This document shows positions 48,961 through 61,946 of a DNA stretch of 64,000 nucleotides, one piece after another. Origin of the DNA: Anseranas semipalmata (Eukaryota > Chordata > Aves > Anseriformes > Anseranatidae); assembly GCA_013399115.1 (NCBI GenBank), contig VXAA01000914.1:565515-629514 (forward strand), read 5' to 3'. The first letter of the stretch is position 1; each line of letters begins with the position of its first letter. The notes under the pieces were generated by a model. That model worked only from the letters and a program-made list of their open reading frames with translations, had not been told where the DNA came from and made no database searches. The translations under genes and the position numbers were made by a program.

Positions 48961-50449
48961 TCCCTTTCTCCCCCAGCTGCCGGCCTGTGCTCATTATATC
49001 GTTGTGTGTGGCAGCATTAGGTGTGATTGGCATGCGTTCCTCTGGAGAAGATGGAGGCTGTGCTCTCGGGCAGAGGGGTGAGCTGTGCTCTGCAGGTCAC
49101 CAGTCCTCTGCTCTAACAAGTGTAATTGAAGGGATTTACTCCATTATCCAATTTGATTGCAGGCGAACTGCTGGGTAAACAAGGAAAAGGGAAGGCCTGG
49201 GTGAAACCACACAGCTCAAGTGGCTCTTTGGAGCTGATCTTAGCAACCTTGTTTATGTAGATGTGCTTGCCAGAGCCTCTCGGGCACATCCTTTGAAGGT
49301 CTTTTGCTCGCTGCAAGTGACTCATTCAGCCAGCTCTGTTGCGGTGAACCTGGCTGGCAGGTTTCATTTCCTGTTGTGGGCAAATGAGGCAGTCCTGGGA
49401 GTTTTCAACCACCTCTTCTAGTGAGCAGAAGCCCTATGTTTATGACTTCTCCCGAGGAACTTTGTATGACTTACCAGGCAGCTGCAACCAAAAATGGCGC
49501 TTGAGGTGTTTGCTCCTTGACTAACTGGCTGCCACGCCAGCGAATGCAAGCTGGATGCTGCTGCTTCCCATCTGACGGGAATTAATTGGGCCTGTTCTGG
49601 AACAGAACCAGGCTGAAGGCTGGCTGGCTTCTCACACCGTCGATTAGGGCTTAAGGCTCAGGAAAGTACAATTGAACTGAAGTTTCCAATACAATTTGAG
49701 CCAAGAATGATTTATTGGTCAAGGGGAACTACACCAAGATCTCCCCCTTGGGCAGGACCTGGGCGAGGGCTGAGCTGCTACACCTGAAACAGAGCTGGTG
49801 CTGCAGGGCCTCCACCGATGAAAAGGTCGAGACGCAGCAGTAGCATGAGACTTAGTGAAGCTGGCCATCACAGGTTAATTTACCTCAAATCGATGTTGAA
49901 GTGTTTATCTTTGATGAACCAAGTCGTCTGGCTTGGTGCTGGGCCTTGGCAGCAGGCGCAGGCTGTGTCGGTAAGACGTCGTCCCGGGGCTGCGCTTTCC
50001 GCCGCCGAGTGCGCAGGGCTGCGTTTCTGCTCCGGGCTTTGGGTGGGGACCTCGAGCTGTGACCACAGAGCCACGGTGGCACTGCTGAGCAGGGGACCTG
50101 CCCTCTGTGCAAGGGTTGTGTCAGCGGGTGCCTGTGAGAGGGGAACCTGCAGGTGGCCCGTTGTGCCAAGGGCTGGACTGCTGGAAGGGCCCCGCTCTCG
50201 GTCGCTTTTGTCACTGGCAGGAGTCTAAAGAGCTTCGTTTAATCCGAGAGAACGATCCTTTAAAACCAGGAGTGATACCGGGGCTTGCTCAGTGGCTTGT
50301 TGCCCTGAGGGGCGATAGCAAGGCTCCCGCTGTACTGGTGTGCCCCAGGCAGGTGTCGGGTAGGTAAAGCCATCTGAACAGAGCGTCGCAGGGCTAGAGC
50401 TGGGCCCTCACCTTCTCGCGGACATTAATCAAACCCGTGCCTCAGCAGT

Positions 50450-50570
50450 GCAGACCTGCCCGCAGCCTGATTACTTATTGCTTAACAAGTGCATTAGTGT
50501 AAATCAAGAAGCACGTTTCAATTATCTAATAGAAGAATTATTGATCCCCACTCTCATTCTGAATGTTCAA
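50450..50570. promoter_or_regulatory. Candidate conserved non-coding element
   Basis: AT-rich, non-repetitive sequence with 'tgattacttattgctta', 'gcattagtgtaaatca' and 'caattatctaatagaag', set against GC-rich flanks at 50,000-50,400. The motif content resembles developmental enhancers. Nothing more can be shown from sequence alone. Confidence 0.22.
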
Positions 50571-52444
50571 ATGTTCCAGAAGGAGAAACAATATTTGTAT
50601 ATGCTATAAAAAAAATCTGAAGTGTGTTTTTATGTTTCAATTAGATTGTACTTGGAGAGCTGTTGCAAGAGGCTTTTGTTAGAAGCAGCTGTGGCCAAAC
50701 CAACATGCACGGAGTCAGCTGTAGTCCATGGTCTGGTGTCTGCTGCTGGGATGCTGACCCTGCTCATGGTCAGCGGATCTTGCAGCAGAGTGCACCAGAT
50801 GACATTTCATCCCTTTCCTCCTAGGATGCTGTACAGAGAAGCCCAGGGCTTCATTTTAAACTCCTTGTCCACCGAAAAGAGCAGCTGTTCCTCAAAATGT
50901 CCAAATCTAAGTATATTAAATTGAAACAATTTTCTTCCCCCACCACACCCCTTGCACTGCAGTTCTGAAAGCTGGGGAGGAGGGAGTGCTGCTTGAAGAC
51001 ATGACATGAGCGTAAGGAGCCTTAGGCATCTTGCTGATAAAACAAACATTCTGAAGGAGAGTTAATACAAAGTGGAGTTATTCTAAACCTTCTTGCTTTT
51101 AGCCCATTGTCCTTTGGTAACTGTGTAAAATGCAATTGAAGGATGTTCCTATTTCCCTTTGATATAAAACATGGGGCTATTGTAGAAACTTAAAACCCAT
51201 TCCAGGCTTTTCAGCCTTCTTTTTAAAGCAGCACAGTTCAGCTGTCAGTCCCTAGCTCCACTTTTAATTAAAATAGGTTTGTAGCCTTCACTGACAAGCA
51301 AACATTTACAATAAGTTGCAAACTATAGAGCAATCCTTCTCAGCCTAAGAAGAATGCCAAATAAAATGTCTCTTGCCACCTCTCTAGGAGAGTTCTGTAT
51401 ATTTAAGAATAAATATACAAATAAAGTCACCTGGGAAGCTGTTGATAACCTTTTTCTCGGACAGGGAGCTTAGATTAGACATAATAGCAATTGTGTGTAC
51501 TTCATGCAGCCCTGGAAGTGTTGCTATAGATGTCACAGCCCTGACTTTTTCCTCTGTTGCATAGGGTCACACGTTAAGTATGATTTGTGAAATGGTGTCA
51601 GTCTGATTTGGTGCAGCCGTGAGGCAGCGGAGGGGTGCTGAGGCTTGCCGGTGAGCAGCTCTGTGTGTTGCTCCGCTGCAGTTTCCTGGTCCAGCACAGT
51701 GTTGGGGCTGGGGAAAGCTGGAGCCCGCCTCAAACCCTCCCCAGCTGGGGAGGCCGAGCACTGGCAGCGCGGCCCCCGAGGGAACCCCTCTGCTAGCCTT
51801 GGCACAAAAAGCACACCGGTGGGTGGAAACGGTCTGTGACGCGGAGTTCGCACAGAATGTTCCTGCAGTGGGACTGTTGGGGTGTTTCATTGACAGACCA
51901 GGATTTCCCTGCTGGTACGAGGCACCCGATGAACCTGTCGCTGCTTTCATGTTCCGTTTATTGAATACCTGAAAAACACTCAGAAAGCAAATAAGATTAA
52001 CTCAAATCAAGCATGTAGTGCAAAGCAGCAAATCATGCTGCTGTTTTATTACTGTCACTGTTATTAACAAAGTTTTGCTTCCTGGCCTGGCTGCTGCTTG
52101 TTCTATTTTTCAATGTTTAAAGCTTTGACAGTGCCCTGAAGGCCTTAGGTTAAGGAAGCCAGATCTCTTCTCACCCTCTTTGGGGGTCAAGCTGGATTTG
52201 AGCTGGATTTCTTTAAGCAGGGTTGACTTCCAAGTAAGCAGTGTGATCACTGAACTCTTGCTACCGGGGCTAGAAAGTTGGTGCTGCAGCAGGACCCCTG
52301 GGTGCTGGAGAGAGAGATTAGTTGGCGATGCTCAGGTTCAGCGCTGGGTTTGAGCAGGCTGCTGGCTAAATGTGGTCCAGCCTGGAGTGGGAGAGCTTTC
52401 CCTGAGTGCCATGCATCAGCCAGGGCAGCTTTCCGTACCATCTT

Positions 52445-52600
52445 GGTAAGGAGGGGTTGCTGTCCCTGTTTTCCAGATGGGAAACTGGAGCCCAGCAGGT
52501 GGAATAAACTGTCTGAAGCTCAGGGCAGCTACAGATTGAACCTGTGCAGTGTGAGCCTGAGTCAAAGGCGCTGGCTCTCAGCCAATCCTAACACCATCTC
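52445..52600 (-). repeat. MIR/CORE-SINE fragment
   Basis: On the + strand the reverse complement of a MIR is visible: 'ttttccagatgggaaactgg' (compare 'ttttacagatggggaaactg'), then 'agctcagggcagctacaga' in the place of 'aggtcacacagctagtaag', then 'gattgaacctgtg' in the place of 'gattcgaaccca'. The landmarks are in the right order and roughly the right spacing. It is clearly diverged, so an old insertion. Confidence 0.7.
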
Positions 52601-52873
52601 GTGCTTCTGATTAATATTTGTGAGGGCTGCCCAACAGTAATTACACAGCTCCCTCCTTCTCACACCCCTGTTTCATGCTGCTCTCAGTTCATAACCCTGC
52701 AGGAGATTATTCTACGCCCCTTTATTGAGCAGAACATCCTCTGCATCCTCTTCTGAGCTGAGCAGTGTTGTAAATCCATCCAAGTGGGAAGCATAAAGAG
52801 AGGACAGCAGTTATATTCTTCCACCTTCCTGTTTGCATACTGTTTTAATTAGGAGGAAGTTTCTGATTAGCTT

Positions 52874-52886
52874 AAAAAAAAAAAAA
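52874..52886 (+). repeat. A13 homopolymer
   Basis: Thirteen consecutive A residues with no recognisable retroposon body upstream. Confidence 0.8.
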
Positions 52887-55800
52887 CTATCAATTGAAAT
52901 TCATCTCTCTTTAAAAATGGGCTTTTGTGAAAAGTTTTGGTGGTTTGTTCTGAACTGGAATGTGGGCAGTGAAGTGAGAGAAATCAATTTTCCTACCAGG
53001 CCTAATCATGACCAGTGTGAAATTAAGTTGTCACGCAGTACCCCTAATATGCATGTCTAAGTACTGTTAGATTGTTTGCAGAGGCAGTTCGCAGAAACCT
53101 GGTTCTTCTCTGTCCCTTTCACTTGAACTAGACTTGTGTCGTTATAAAACACTTCAGGGCAAACTGCAATGTGACACGTTGACACCAGCGATGTACAAAA
53201 GTTTCAGAGGAGAGAAGTAGGGCATATAATAGCAATATAAGCTGTTATGAATCAAGAAGCTATTTATGAGCCATTTACTTACTTAGCCCTAAAAATAGCT
53301 AGGGCTGTATGAAAATAGGTCTGTGATTGAAATCAAGCCCTAGACATGATGTAATGGGGAAGGGGGGGTACCAAGACAGATGCAATCAGTTCTTCTATAA
53401 ACAGCCCCACTGTCCTTTTCATGGGTGGGGGTAAGAGGCCGGTTTGGGCTCCTGCACCAGGCACTGGAGGGGTGAGTGAGGCTGGGGAGTGCCAGCAGGT
53501 GCTGAGACCGAAGGCCACGGGGGTGACAGCTTCCACCAGCCCGATCCCCAGCCCTCGCCGCCCCGCTGCGTTCCCTGGCCCCGGACCTGTGCTGCCCGCG
53601 GGGCTGTAGCGCTTCTGGCCGCGGCACGAGGCTCTGCTTCCAGCTGCGGGCTCCCTCTCACCGGTGAGCCCGGGAGGCCAGACACCTTGGCTGTGTGATC
53701 CACTACTGGTCGTTTAAATGGCAGTGCTCTGTTGCAGGAGACATTGCTTTAGTGTTGGAGAAGATGTTTCTTTGGGACCAGATATTATTTACAACTCCAT
53801 CATTAGTATTGAAGGTTTTTGCATTTTCTGCATGATTAAATGTGGCTCTTAAAAAGATCTTGCCATTTCTGCTGCTGCAACAGCATCTGAAAGAATAAAG
53901 CTGAGCTGCTCTGACAACCACGGTGGTATTTCATTTCCCTAGGTATCTTCAAAGCGGGGAATTTTGAGATCTCTCATCCAAATGCTGAACAGGCATTTGT
54001 TCTGTATTAGGAGGGCTACTGTGCTTTCAAGTAAGTTACAGGTCCCTCCTTACCCAGACTAAAGGTGCTGAGTGACTCCTCCTGCCGTTATGCTTGCTGG
54101 AAACAGCTGTCTGCAGTACAGCCCCTTTGATCCCTTGCTTCCATCTGTTATTTTATTCCTCTTGCTCCACAGTTGCAGTGTTTATTTTTTTTCCTGTTAA
54201 ACTTGAGAGGTGATGTGCTCCCTGTTGACCCACTGTGGTCCTCTCGGGTCGCTTGATGGTGGTACAAGCGCAGCACCCCGTCTGGGTGGCCATAAACAAG
54301 CTGTGCCTCTCTCCTTAATGTGCACTGCAGGAGCACTCGGGGGAGATGCAGTGTGAGAAACCGCGGGATTTAAACTTGTGCTTACTGCAGGTAGCTAATA
54401 AAGGAGGGCACTCTGCCTGCAGGCTGGGGAACGTGCCCAGCGCACTTGGGCAGTTTTCTAGTCCCTTCTTAGAGTGGGTTGAGAAACATAACTGTGCTCT
54501 TGCTACAGTGCAATTAAATAAATCCACCGCTACCAATAAAGCTTAAACCCCATAAAATACAGCTGTTCTGTATTTCATATCTGGTTTAAAAAGAAATGGT
54601 TTCACAGGAATGAGTCCAGGTGTGTGCATTTGTACCAGAATGGCTCGTGAATGCTTGTTGGAAGGGCTGTTGAAATATTTTGGCAGATGTTCCTCTTGGT
54701 CTGGGGGATATTGCTGCAAGGAATGAATGTCTTTGAACAGGGTAATGCAGAACAGCACGGGCTGGGAGTTGCAGCCACTTTGGGCAGTGGAGAGGAAGTC
54801 TGTTAGCAATGTCTCTGGTAGCAGCTCAGCTGGGCAAAGCAGCATCCCCTGCGGGTGACGTGCTGCTGGCTCTGGTACAGCCTGCTGCTCGAGGGAGGGG
54901 AGGTGGTAGTCCTGGCCCATCTGCTTTTCCTAGTCTTAAGCACAGCAAAGGCAGGGTGCTGCATACCGACGCCAGCCTTTTTTGCTCTGGTTTTCTTTCA
55001 AATGAGTTCGAAATCAGAGGAGCCCAACACCCATGCACCTGGAGAGAGAGTGGAGACTCTGAGCCCGACTTCTGTGATGCAAGGTGGGATTTATGACTTG
55101 TGACCATTTTTCAAATTAAACTCATTGATTTTTTTGTTGTTAGTTTCATCTCCTTGAGATGCAATAAATTGCCTGAAGCACCTGGTTTCACAGGGATCCA
55201 AGGCCATTCCCCTCTCATGCTTTGGGCACTGAGGCTGCTGGGATGTGTGCTGTGGAGCTGTGCTGGACAGTTTCCAGCCAGAAGTGGCTGGAGATAGCTT
55301 AATGCTCGAGCTGCATGGAAGACACAAGTGCCATTTTTACAGAGGCTTTAGCTTTGGCTTTTCTTCTCCTGGCGTTCCTAATCTCCCCTCAGTGCTTCAT
55401 GATCTACCGGGAAGGAAACCAAGTCTTTGTTTCCGAGTTATTCAAAATACCTGCCTTTGTTAACGCCAAAACAGTTCCTTTATGCTGCATGTTGTGAAAC
55501 AATTTTTTTAATGCAAATCTGCAGCTTTTTGCCTTGAAAGTGCTGTTTTAATATTTTTTTTTTAAATTGCAGAAAGTTCTATAGGGAAGTGCTAAAACCA
55601 TGGAGGTCTCTGTGCGTTTGTGCTGGAAAGGAATAGTTCTGAACAAGTCTGCTTCCTCTTGCCTTTGCAAAGTTAATATGCCAGCCACAGCAACGAATTT
55701 GGGAGAGAGCACTTTGACACTGCGTATCGTTTCCCCTCTTTAAATAATGGATGTTTGGGAGCCTTGGTTCAGTTGCTAGCTCTCCTGCTAAGTCACATAC

Positions 55801-56052
55801 CATCTGTGATTCTAGATATAAATGGGATTAGCAACGTTTTGTTTTATCTGTTCTACAAAACGGGAGGTAAAGATTGATTAATACTTGTAAGCTGATCAGA
55901 GAGCTTGTGAAATGTGCTGTGTGCATCCAGATACAGACGATTCGAAATGGGGTGCCTGTCTGTGGATGACAGGATGCCTGTGGACCTCCCAGGATTATGC
56001 CTATCCAACATGAGAGCGGACATCTGAGAACCTCACCAGGCAATGCATGGGC

Positions 56053-56092
56053 AAAAGATAATTAAAAAAAAATTAAAACCAAAACAAAAAAT
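56053..56092 (+). repeat. A-rich low-complexity run
   Basis: An A-rich block broken by T and C residues. Simple sequence inside a generally AT-rich region. Confidence 0.75.
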
Positions 56093-59000
56093 CACTGAAA
56101 CTGCTAGTTCAAATGAGAGAGAGATAAATTCTAATCCTTCATATGTGAAGAAATGTAGGGTATTACTTCTCAGTACTTAAAGAAATAAAAATTATACTGT
56201 ACTGAAATATAGACAGTGACTTCAGATCTCCTTATGAATATTCTCCTGCAATTAGTCACCTCCGTTATTGTTTTTCAAACACTTGAGATCCTACAAGAAA
56301 ATGCTGTTTATCACCTCAAATTTCCACAACTGGGTCTGAAAGCTAATTAGTAAAATAGACTGTACCATATGCTTCCTTGGTATGTTCTCATGCTATAACT
56401 ATTTATATTTTAAGTTGTTTTTTTCTTTCTAAAATTGCTGTTGCTTCTAAAATGGCTTGATTCTATCTATTGTTGTTTTATTGTGGAGTCGTATTCCGCT
56501 CCTTGTGTATCTGCATCTCTCCTTGGCATAAAGATTACCTGAGAGGAAGGAAACATAAAACAAAACTTAATCCTTGTCATTCTTTCTGCACAAATGTCTT
56601 TGTTTTATATTCCTGGGGCAACCGCAGGTAAGAAAGCAAGGAGCCACTCACTTAACAAAGCAGGGGGATGAAGTGTGAATGTAAAGGAAACAGGAAGGCG
56701 TGACTCAGGCTCCCTCCGTCTCCTCAGTCCCAGGGAAGTTTCAGGCTGAACCACGTGGAGCATCTGTCAGTCGGTCGCGGGGCTGTTTGTGGCTACTGCA
56801 TTGGCCAAAAATGCTGACTTCTGGCCAGCCTTGACACTTTTTAGGGCAGTTGCCATGTGTTTTCCAATGTTTTCCAGATCAGAGGGTGGCTGAGCTCAGT
56901 GCAGGTTCCATGGTAGATATCCTCCCTAACAGTCTGTTTAAGTTTTCCATTATTTGTTTTAATATTGTTATTCCTGTTATACTCTAAACAACTCTTCTTC
57001 CCTGCTGTTTCATGTCCTCATTGCGTCTGCTTTCTGGAAGAATGACTCTACTTGAGAGCAAAATATTTTCCTTAAAATAAACTCGGAGGTGGATACTTTT
57101 TATTCTTGGTTTGCATCTGCAGGATGGGTGATGCTTCCCTGAGCCGAGGCTCATAGTTGCGTTGAGTTTTGGTGTCTAAACCATTGAGAAGGAATTATAA
57201 CACATTGGATGAGTAAGTTAGTGCTGACTTTTCAGCAGTTAAGTGAGAACACCCTTCTGAAGTGGGTGACTGCAGCAGAACTGCCAGCTCTCCCAGAGGT
57301 GTGACAAGATGATCAGAACTGGGAACTCACACTGGTCGTGTCAGAAATGACAGTCAGAACTGCCGGGCATTCAGATGTGTGCCTCACTGGTTTCTCTTTA
57401 TCTGCAGAAGTATTGACTGTTAACAAGAAAGAGAATTGAAATGATGGTTGTGGGTTAGCTAAAAATCTGTATGCGTGATGGATGTTCTTCCCACTTCCAG
57501 ATGGCAAAGATCCTTAGGCCCCAGGCTTCTTTCAAGCTCATGAGATTCCCATCAAGCTAGCAAGGATTATACTTGCCAAATTACGCATCTCAGATGAGAG
57601 GAGCAAGATTCTTACTCTGCATGAACTGAGCTGGTTAGATCGTGCCCTGCTTTTATCTTTCTCTTTGAGATCTCCTAGGCTGGTGGCAGGGAAGCTATTA
57701 TCAAGTAGATGTTCCTTTGCCTTGGCTTTGTGGATATAAATACCGATTCCTTGTTCCATTTTTCATGCGTTACTTCTTTTCCTGCCCTACGCAGAAGAAC
57801 AAAAGGAGTTTTGAGCTTTCTGAGTTTGGGATTTAGAGGTTGTGCTTGGTGGTGGTGTTGCTGATTTTTCTTCCCCTCCCTTTGCATCAAAGATAGCTTT
57901 TCTTTTACCTATGGTCATGAAGGGTAGGGGCAGAGGGGAAGAAGTGAAATGATGGTGAAATCTGGAGGAGGTTTAACCTGCAAGTATGAAGCTATAAAAG
58001 AAGTGATTTTAATGTTTGGGCTTTCTGACGGTCATCCCAAGTCATCGATAAGCTCTTGCTGTCTCTCTGCATACCCTTCCTCATTAGCTGAAGGTTTAGT
58101 GGAGTGCTGGGTTTCTGTTGCTGACTGTGAAATGGTTGTCTGCCTGGTTAAGTCCCCTCTCCCCCCCGGCTCTCCAGCTGGGTTTCATTTCCATTTGGAA
58201 TATATATGGGACGAGAGGCATACATGACTCAAGGGAGCAGGCAGGATTTATGGCCAGCAGACAGTATTTAGTACAGATGTGCAAAGCAGCGACTATCAGT
58301 TGCCAACAAAACCTCTGGAGATATACATCATAGGAGAAAGTTGTCAGCAATTTATTTTCAGAGGGCTAAACTTCACCCATTTTTTAATAGAACAGGAATC
58401 TGAGGGACCACAGGAGGAATAAATCATTTGGGCTCATGGGAGACTTTGAGCTACTTTCCAGAGCAAGTGTTACTACTTTTTTCCTTTTGCAACAGGTGAA
58501 ACATTCATTTTCTAACTGCAGGAACAAATATTCTTAAATGAGAAAGACCTAGAAAATAAAATAAGACTTTTCTTTCCAAGAAGATTTCAAACGTTCCCCA
58601 AAGATACCAAATACTTAGATAAAGGTCTGGTTGATCTAGTAGGTGATGCTTGGGTGCTGGAATGAGGAGGGATGCACAGCGAAGTTTCCCTGCCCGGCTG
58701 TAATTGGTGGATATGAGAAGTTTGCTGATAGGATCGGGTCCCTTTTAAAACTTGCTTTATGATTTTTTTTTCTTCCCCCATTTCTTTGCAGTGTAGTTGG
58801 TCTGCTAGCCACAGGCTTCAGTGAGGAAATGCAGTCTCTCCACAGTAGAGATGGAACACAGCATAATCACGGGGCTGATTTATTGGTGGTTCATGGTTGC
58901 AGTTGAATCGATAATGTTTTAATGAGTCTCCGTCAGGAAAGGATAGATGATATTCTTTCTGCAGAACTTCAGTTCATCAAGGCGTTTCAGCATGTTGCTT

Positions 59001-61212
59001 ACAGTTAAGCATATGTTTAAGTCCAGTGCTACTACACATTGTTTAAATGGCATGTAAGCATCTAACGCATGATCTGTGCTGCTAAGCAAACGCTAATGTT
59101 CAGCATGGTGGCTTTTAATGCTAGCAGAGCTTTTCATTGCCATTGAAGTTGGCAATTATCTTCCTAATATTAACAAAAACCCTTCTTATAATTAAACCCA
59201 CAAATCTTCATGTATTCAGAGTAGTGCTGACAGCTTCTACCATTTCTCCCTGCTTTCTGGTCTGCTTCTTAAATGCAAAATGTAATGGGCAGTAAAAGCT
59301 CCTGGAAGCCAGAAGCAGATCCTTCACTCGTGGAAGCAGGAGCTGCGCTGCTGCCGTCGGCAGAGCTGCCTTGCTTTCCCCAAGCGAGGAAGTGGTCTGT
59401 GCGGCTCAGAGATGAAGAACTTGAGCAGAGTCATTGCAGAAAAATTCCACTCTGTCATATTTCTCTTTATTACTCTTTCCTCTGCAGCCATGATGGGATT
59501 AGTGATATTTCCATTTGTCTATTTTATGTATTTTGTTTTCCATTCCTCTGAAAAATGATTACAGAATGAAAAGTTTGTCAGGCCTTGGAGTTCAGCAAAA
59601 CTCTCTCTGGAATTAATTTCATACTGCGGAGTGTGAGCAGGCATCTAGAAAAAAAGCAATTTGATTAAACTTTTGTTTTAATATAAGAAAATGGTTATTT
59701 TAGTTTGTTGGTGGGTGTAGGACACAGAGCTCGGTGGAAAAAGCAGCATTTTTATTTGTCAAATGCCTGAAGACTTAAAGAAGCAGTAATAAGTGGGAAG
59801 CTGAGGAATCGAGTTTTGCTACAGCTGGTTGTTTTCTAAACGTTAGAAATGCTGTGGTAAAGAAGTAAAGCAATAGGAGCGAGCATGCAGTCCTTGAGTA
59901 AAACACAACACAAGTCGGATGAGCTGAGATCTGCCAGAGCTCGAGGCCCCGCAGAGCCAGATTCAGACGGATCTGGCACGGAATGGCTCTCTTGATTTTA
60001 TCATCCTCGCTGTAGAGTCTCTCAAGGCCTTGATCTAATTGAAGGGGTTTGTTCCGACACCTGCTGCAATCATAGCTAAATACTTTCCATGTAAAATCAA
60101 TGCCGATAATGAAGCCTGTGCTGTGCGCCCTTGTCTCTGCGCTGTTTCTCTAACACTGGTTTCCACTTGTTCCCAGTGGGGAGACTCCGCTGCTCCCTCC
60201 ACCTGCAGCATCCTCCTGTAGCCGCCTCTGAGGGACTCTTGGACCGAAACCCCGTGTCTTTCCTGCTCCCCACTCTGAGCTTTTCTCTTCTCCTGCTCAC
60301 TTGTCTCGTAACTTCTGTAATTGGATCAAGATATCCACGATGTCTGCTGGCTCAGCAACAAGAGGAGGGATCCCATCGGGTCCTGCCGCTGCCGTCAGCT
60401 GCCTGGCACCGTTGCAGTTTCATGCTGTGGCTTCCAGAGGCAGAGGCACAACGCGCTGATGAATGCTGAGTCCTCTTCCTCGGGGCTGTGCAGGATGTTG
60501 CAAGCAGAGCTAGGTAGTCTTGCCTCTTTCCATGTTATTGGTTGCTGATGGATCATACCCCCTTCCTTTAAATTAAGTAAACTCTGCAGGGGTTGATCCT
60601 GCCTTGAATCTTAGTCCTTCCCGCACCCTGTGTGTGCAGCAGGAAGCTGACTAACAGATGACTCAAACTCTTAATGTGCATTTGTTATATTGCAAATAAA
60701 ATAGCGGCATAAGATTTGATGGTTAAATGAGTTAAATGAGTGTGTGCACCAAAGAGATCGTAGCCAGCAGCCACCCCCTCAGAAACTCCAGGGACTGGAG
60801 AGGAGTCAAGGGAGTCAAGAAAAGCAACCTGGCACATTCATTAAAGGAGTTAGCAAAAAGCCGTTGTAAATGCAGATATATTAGTGCTGTTGCCGTGGTT
60901 GGTGTTGAGTCGAAGAAGAAGGAAGAGCCACACGATTACCTGCTAATTCTGCCTGAAGTTCTGGAATCCGTAGGTAAACCCAAGCATTTCCCCTTGGATA
61001 ACAGCAAAGGAAAATATTAATCCGTTTCTTGGGAAAAGGCCATCATCTTAATCAGCCAAGCTACCTAGAGATCTTTGCTGCTGGTTAAAAGATCCGGCAG
61101 GTGGACCTTAACGTACTGCTGTGCGAGTGGCCCCTCTCAGACGGTGGTGCTGCGATGGGGGCAGCTCCCTGATCCTCTGCAGGGGGCTGTGCTGCGCTGC
61201 CTCTTCTGCAGC

Positions 61213-61223
61213 TTTTTTTTTTT
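61213..61223 (+). repeat. T11 homopolymer
   Basis: Eleven consecutive T residues following 'ctgcagc'. Low-complexity site only. Confidence 0.8.
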
Positions 61224-61851
61224 ACCGCAAAGTCTCGACACCAAAACCAGTACATAGATCCGTGTGCATAGTATCAGCTTCTTGTCCAAAAGGATTCTGG
61301 ACCCATCTGACGTTTTTTATAGTCAAAGCTGAGACCCAGCATTCTGTCCATGGAAAATCGGATCTCTGCTTTCATGTTCAGGCGGGTTTGTGGGTGTCTG
61401 CTGCAGAGGGGATTATTATCTTGTTTTCTGTAATGGCTGAAATATGCTTTGAGATCCTCCTGTTGAGGGTTCACGTAGTATCTACAGTCATCTGTCATTC
61501 CTGCTTATCATACCCTGCTTGGGCTTAAAGTGGAAGAATTGCCCTTGAATACAGAGTTCTTACTTCTAATCAGCTGGAAAGACCACACACAAGTGCTGCG
61601 AGGTCTGTGGGGGGGATTATAGGGCTTTAAAATTTGCAGGATTGTGGCAGTAGTTCTATGGGGCTTAATGGAGCCAACGCTTGTAAATTAGGATATTTTT
61701 AATTTCTGGAGGTAAGGCTCCCATGGGAAAGTGCATTTGCTGTTGTGAGGCTTAGAGGTAATTATAATCTCCTTTTTGACACTGCACTGTTGGGAATGAA
61801 TGCCAGCATTTCCATTTCAGGGTTTATTTGATTATTTTTCTCATTTTGCAG

Positions 61852-61946
61852 AACATTATTACATTAACCCGCCACTCCTGAATCCTTATCCTACCATGGC
61901 ATTTATGCATGAGAGGGACTGTGCTCTGAAAGGAACATCAAACTGA
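61852..61946 (+). other. Possible small terminal coding exon (unproven)
   Basis: A very strong acceptor ('ttatttttctcattttgcag') at 61832-61851 opens a frame that, after a split codon, encodes 30 residues beginning HYYINPPLLNPYP and ending ALKGTSN before a TGA at 61944-61946. The peptide is rich in Tyr, Pro and Asn and looks less random than its neighbours, but I do not recognise it. No canonical AATAAA follows closely; the nearest similar hexamer is AATAAG at about 61995. It could be a terminal or alternative last exon, or chance. Confidence 0.18.

Larger units (their letters stand above)
45586..52444. other. Non-coding stretch, no gene recognised
   Basis: No named gene could be supported. 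The interval includes the longest open frame of the window, 178 codons on the minus strand at 47632-48168. It lies in GC-rich sequence where plus-strand frames are open too, and it has a Pro-, Ser- and His-rich chance-like composition. A CpG-rich patch with a donor-like 'gtcggtaaga' lies at about 49940-50060. Two AT-rich enhancer-like stretches and a T15 run are listed separately. Confidence 0.5.
52601..61851. other. Non-coding stretch, no gene recognised
   Basis: No gene or named repeat could be supported. A GC-rich, CpG-containing patch lies at about 53410-53690 with frames open on both strands. AT-rich, A-rich sequence lies at 56040-56620. The plus-strand frame at 55315-55497 starts with a signal-peptide-like hydrophobic stretch (EALALAFLLLAFLIS), and the 94-codon frame at 60736-61020 is Lys-rich, but neither has any supporting feature. 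Confidence 0.5.

Noticed and set aside
55315..55497. 60-codon frame with a signal-peptide-like start
   Set aside because: A hydrophobic stretch alone is not enough. There is no upstream promoter, no splice sites and no recognisable mature peptide.
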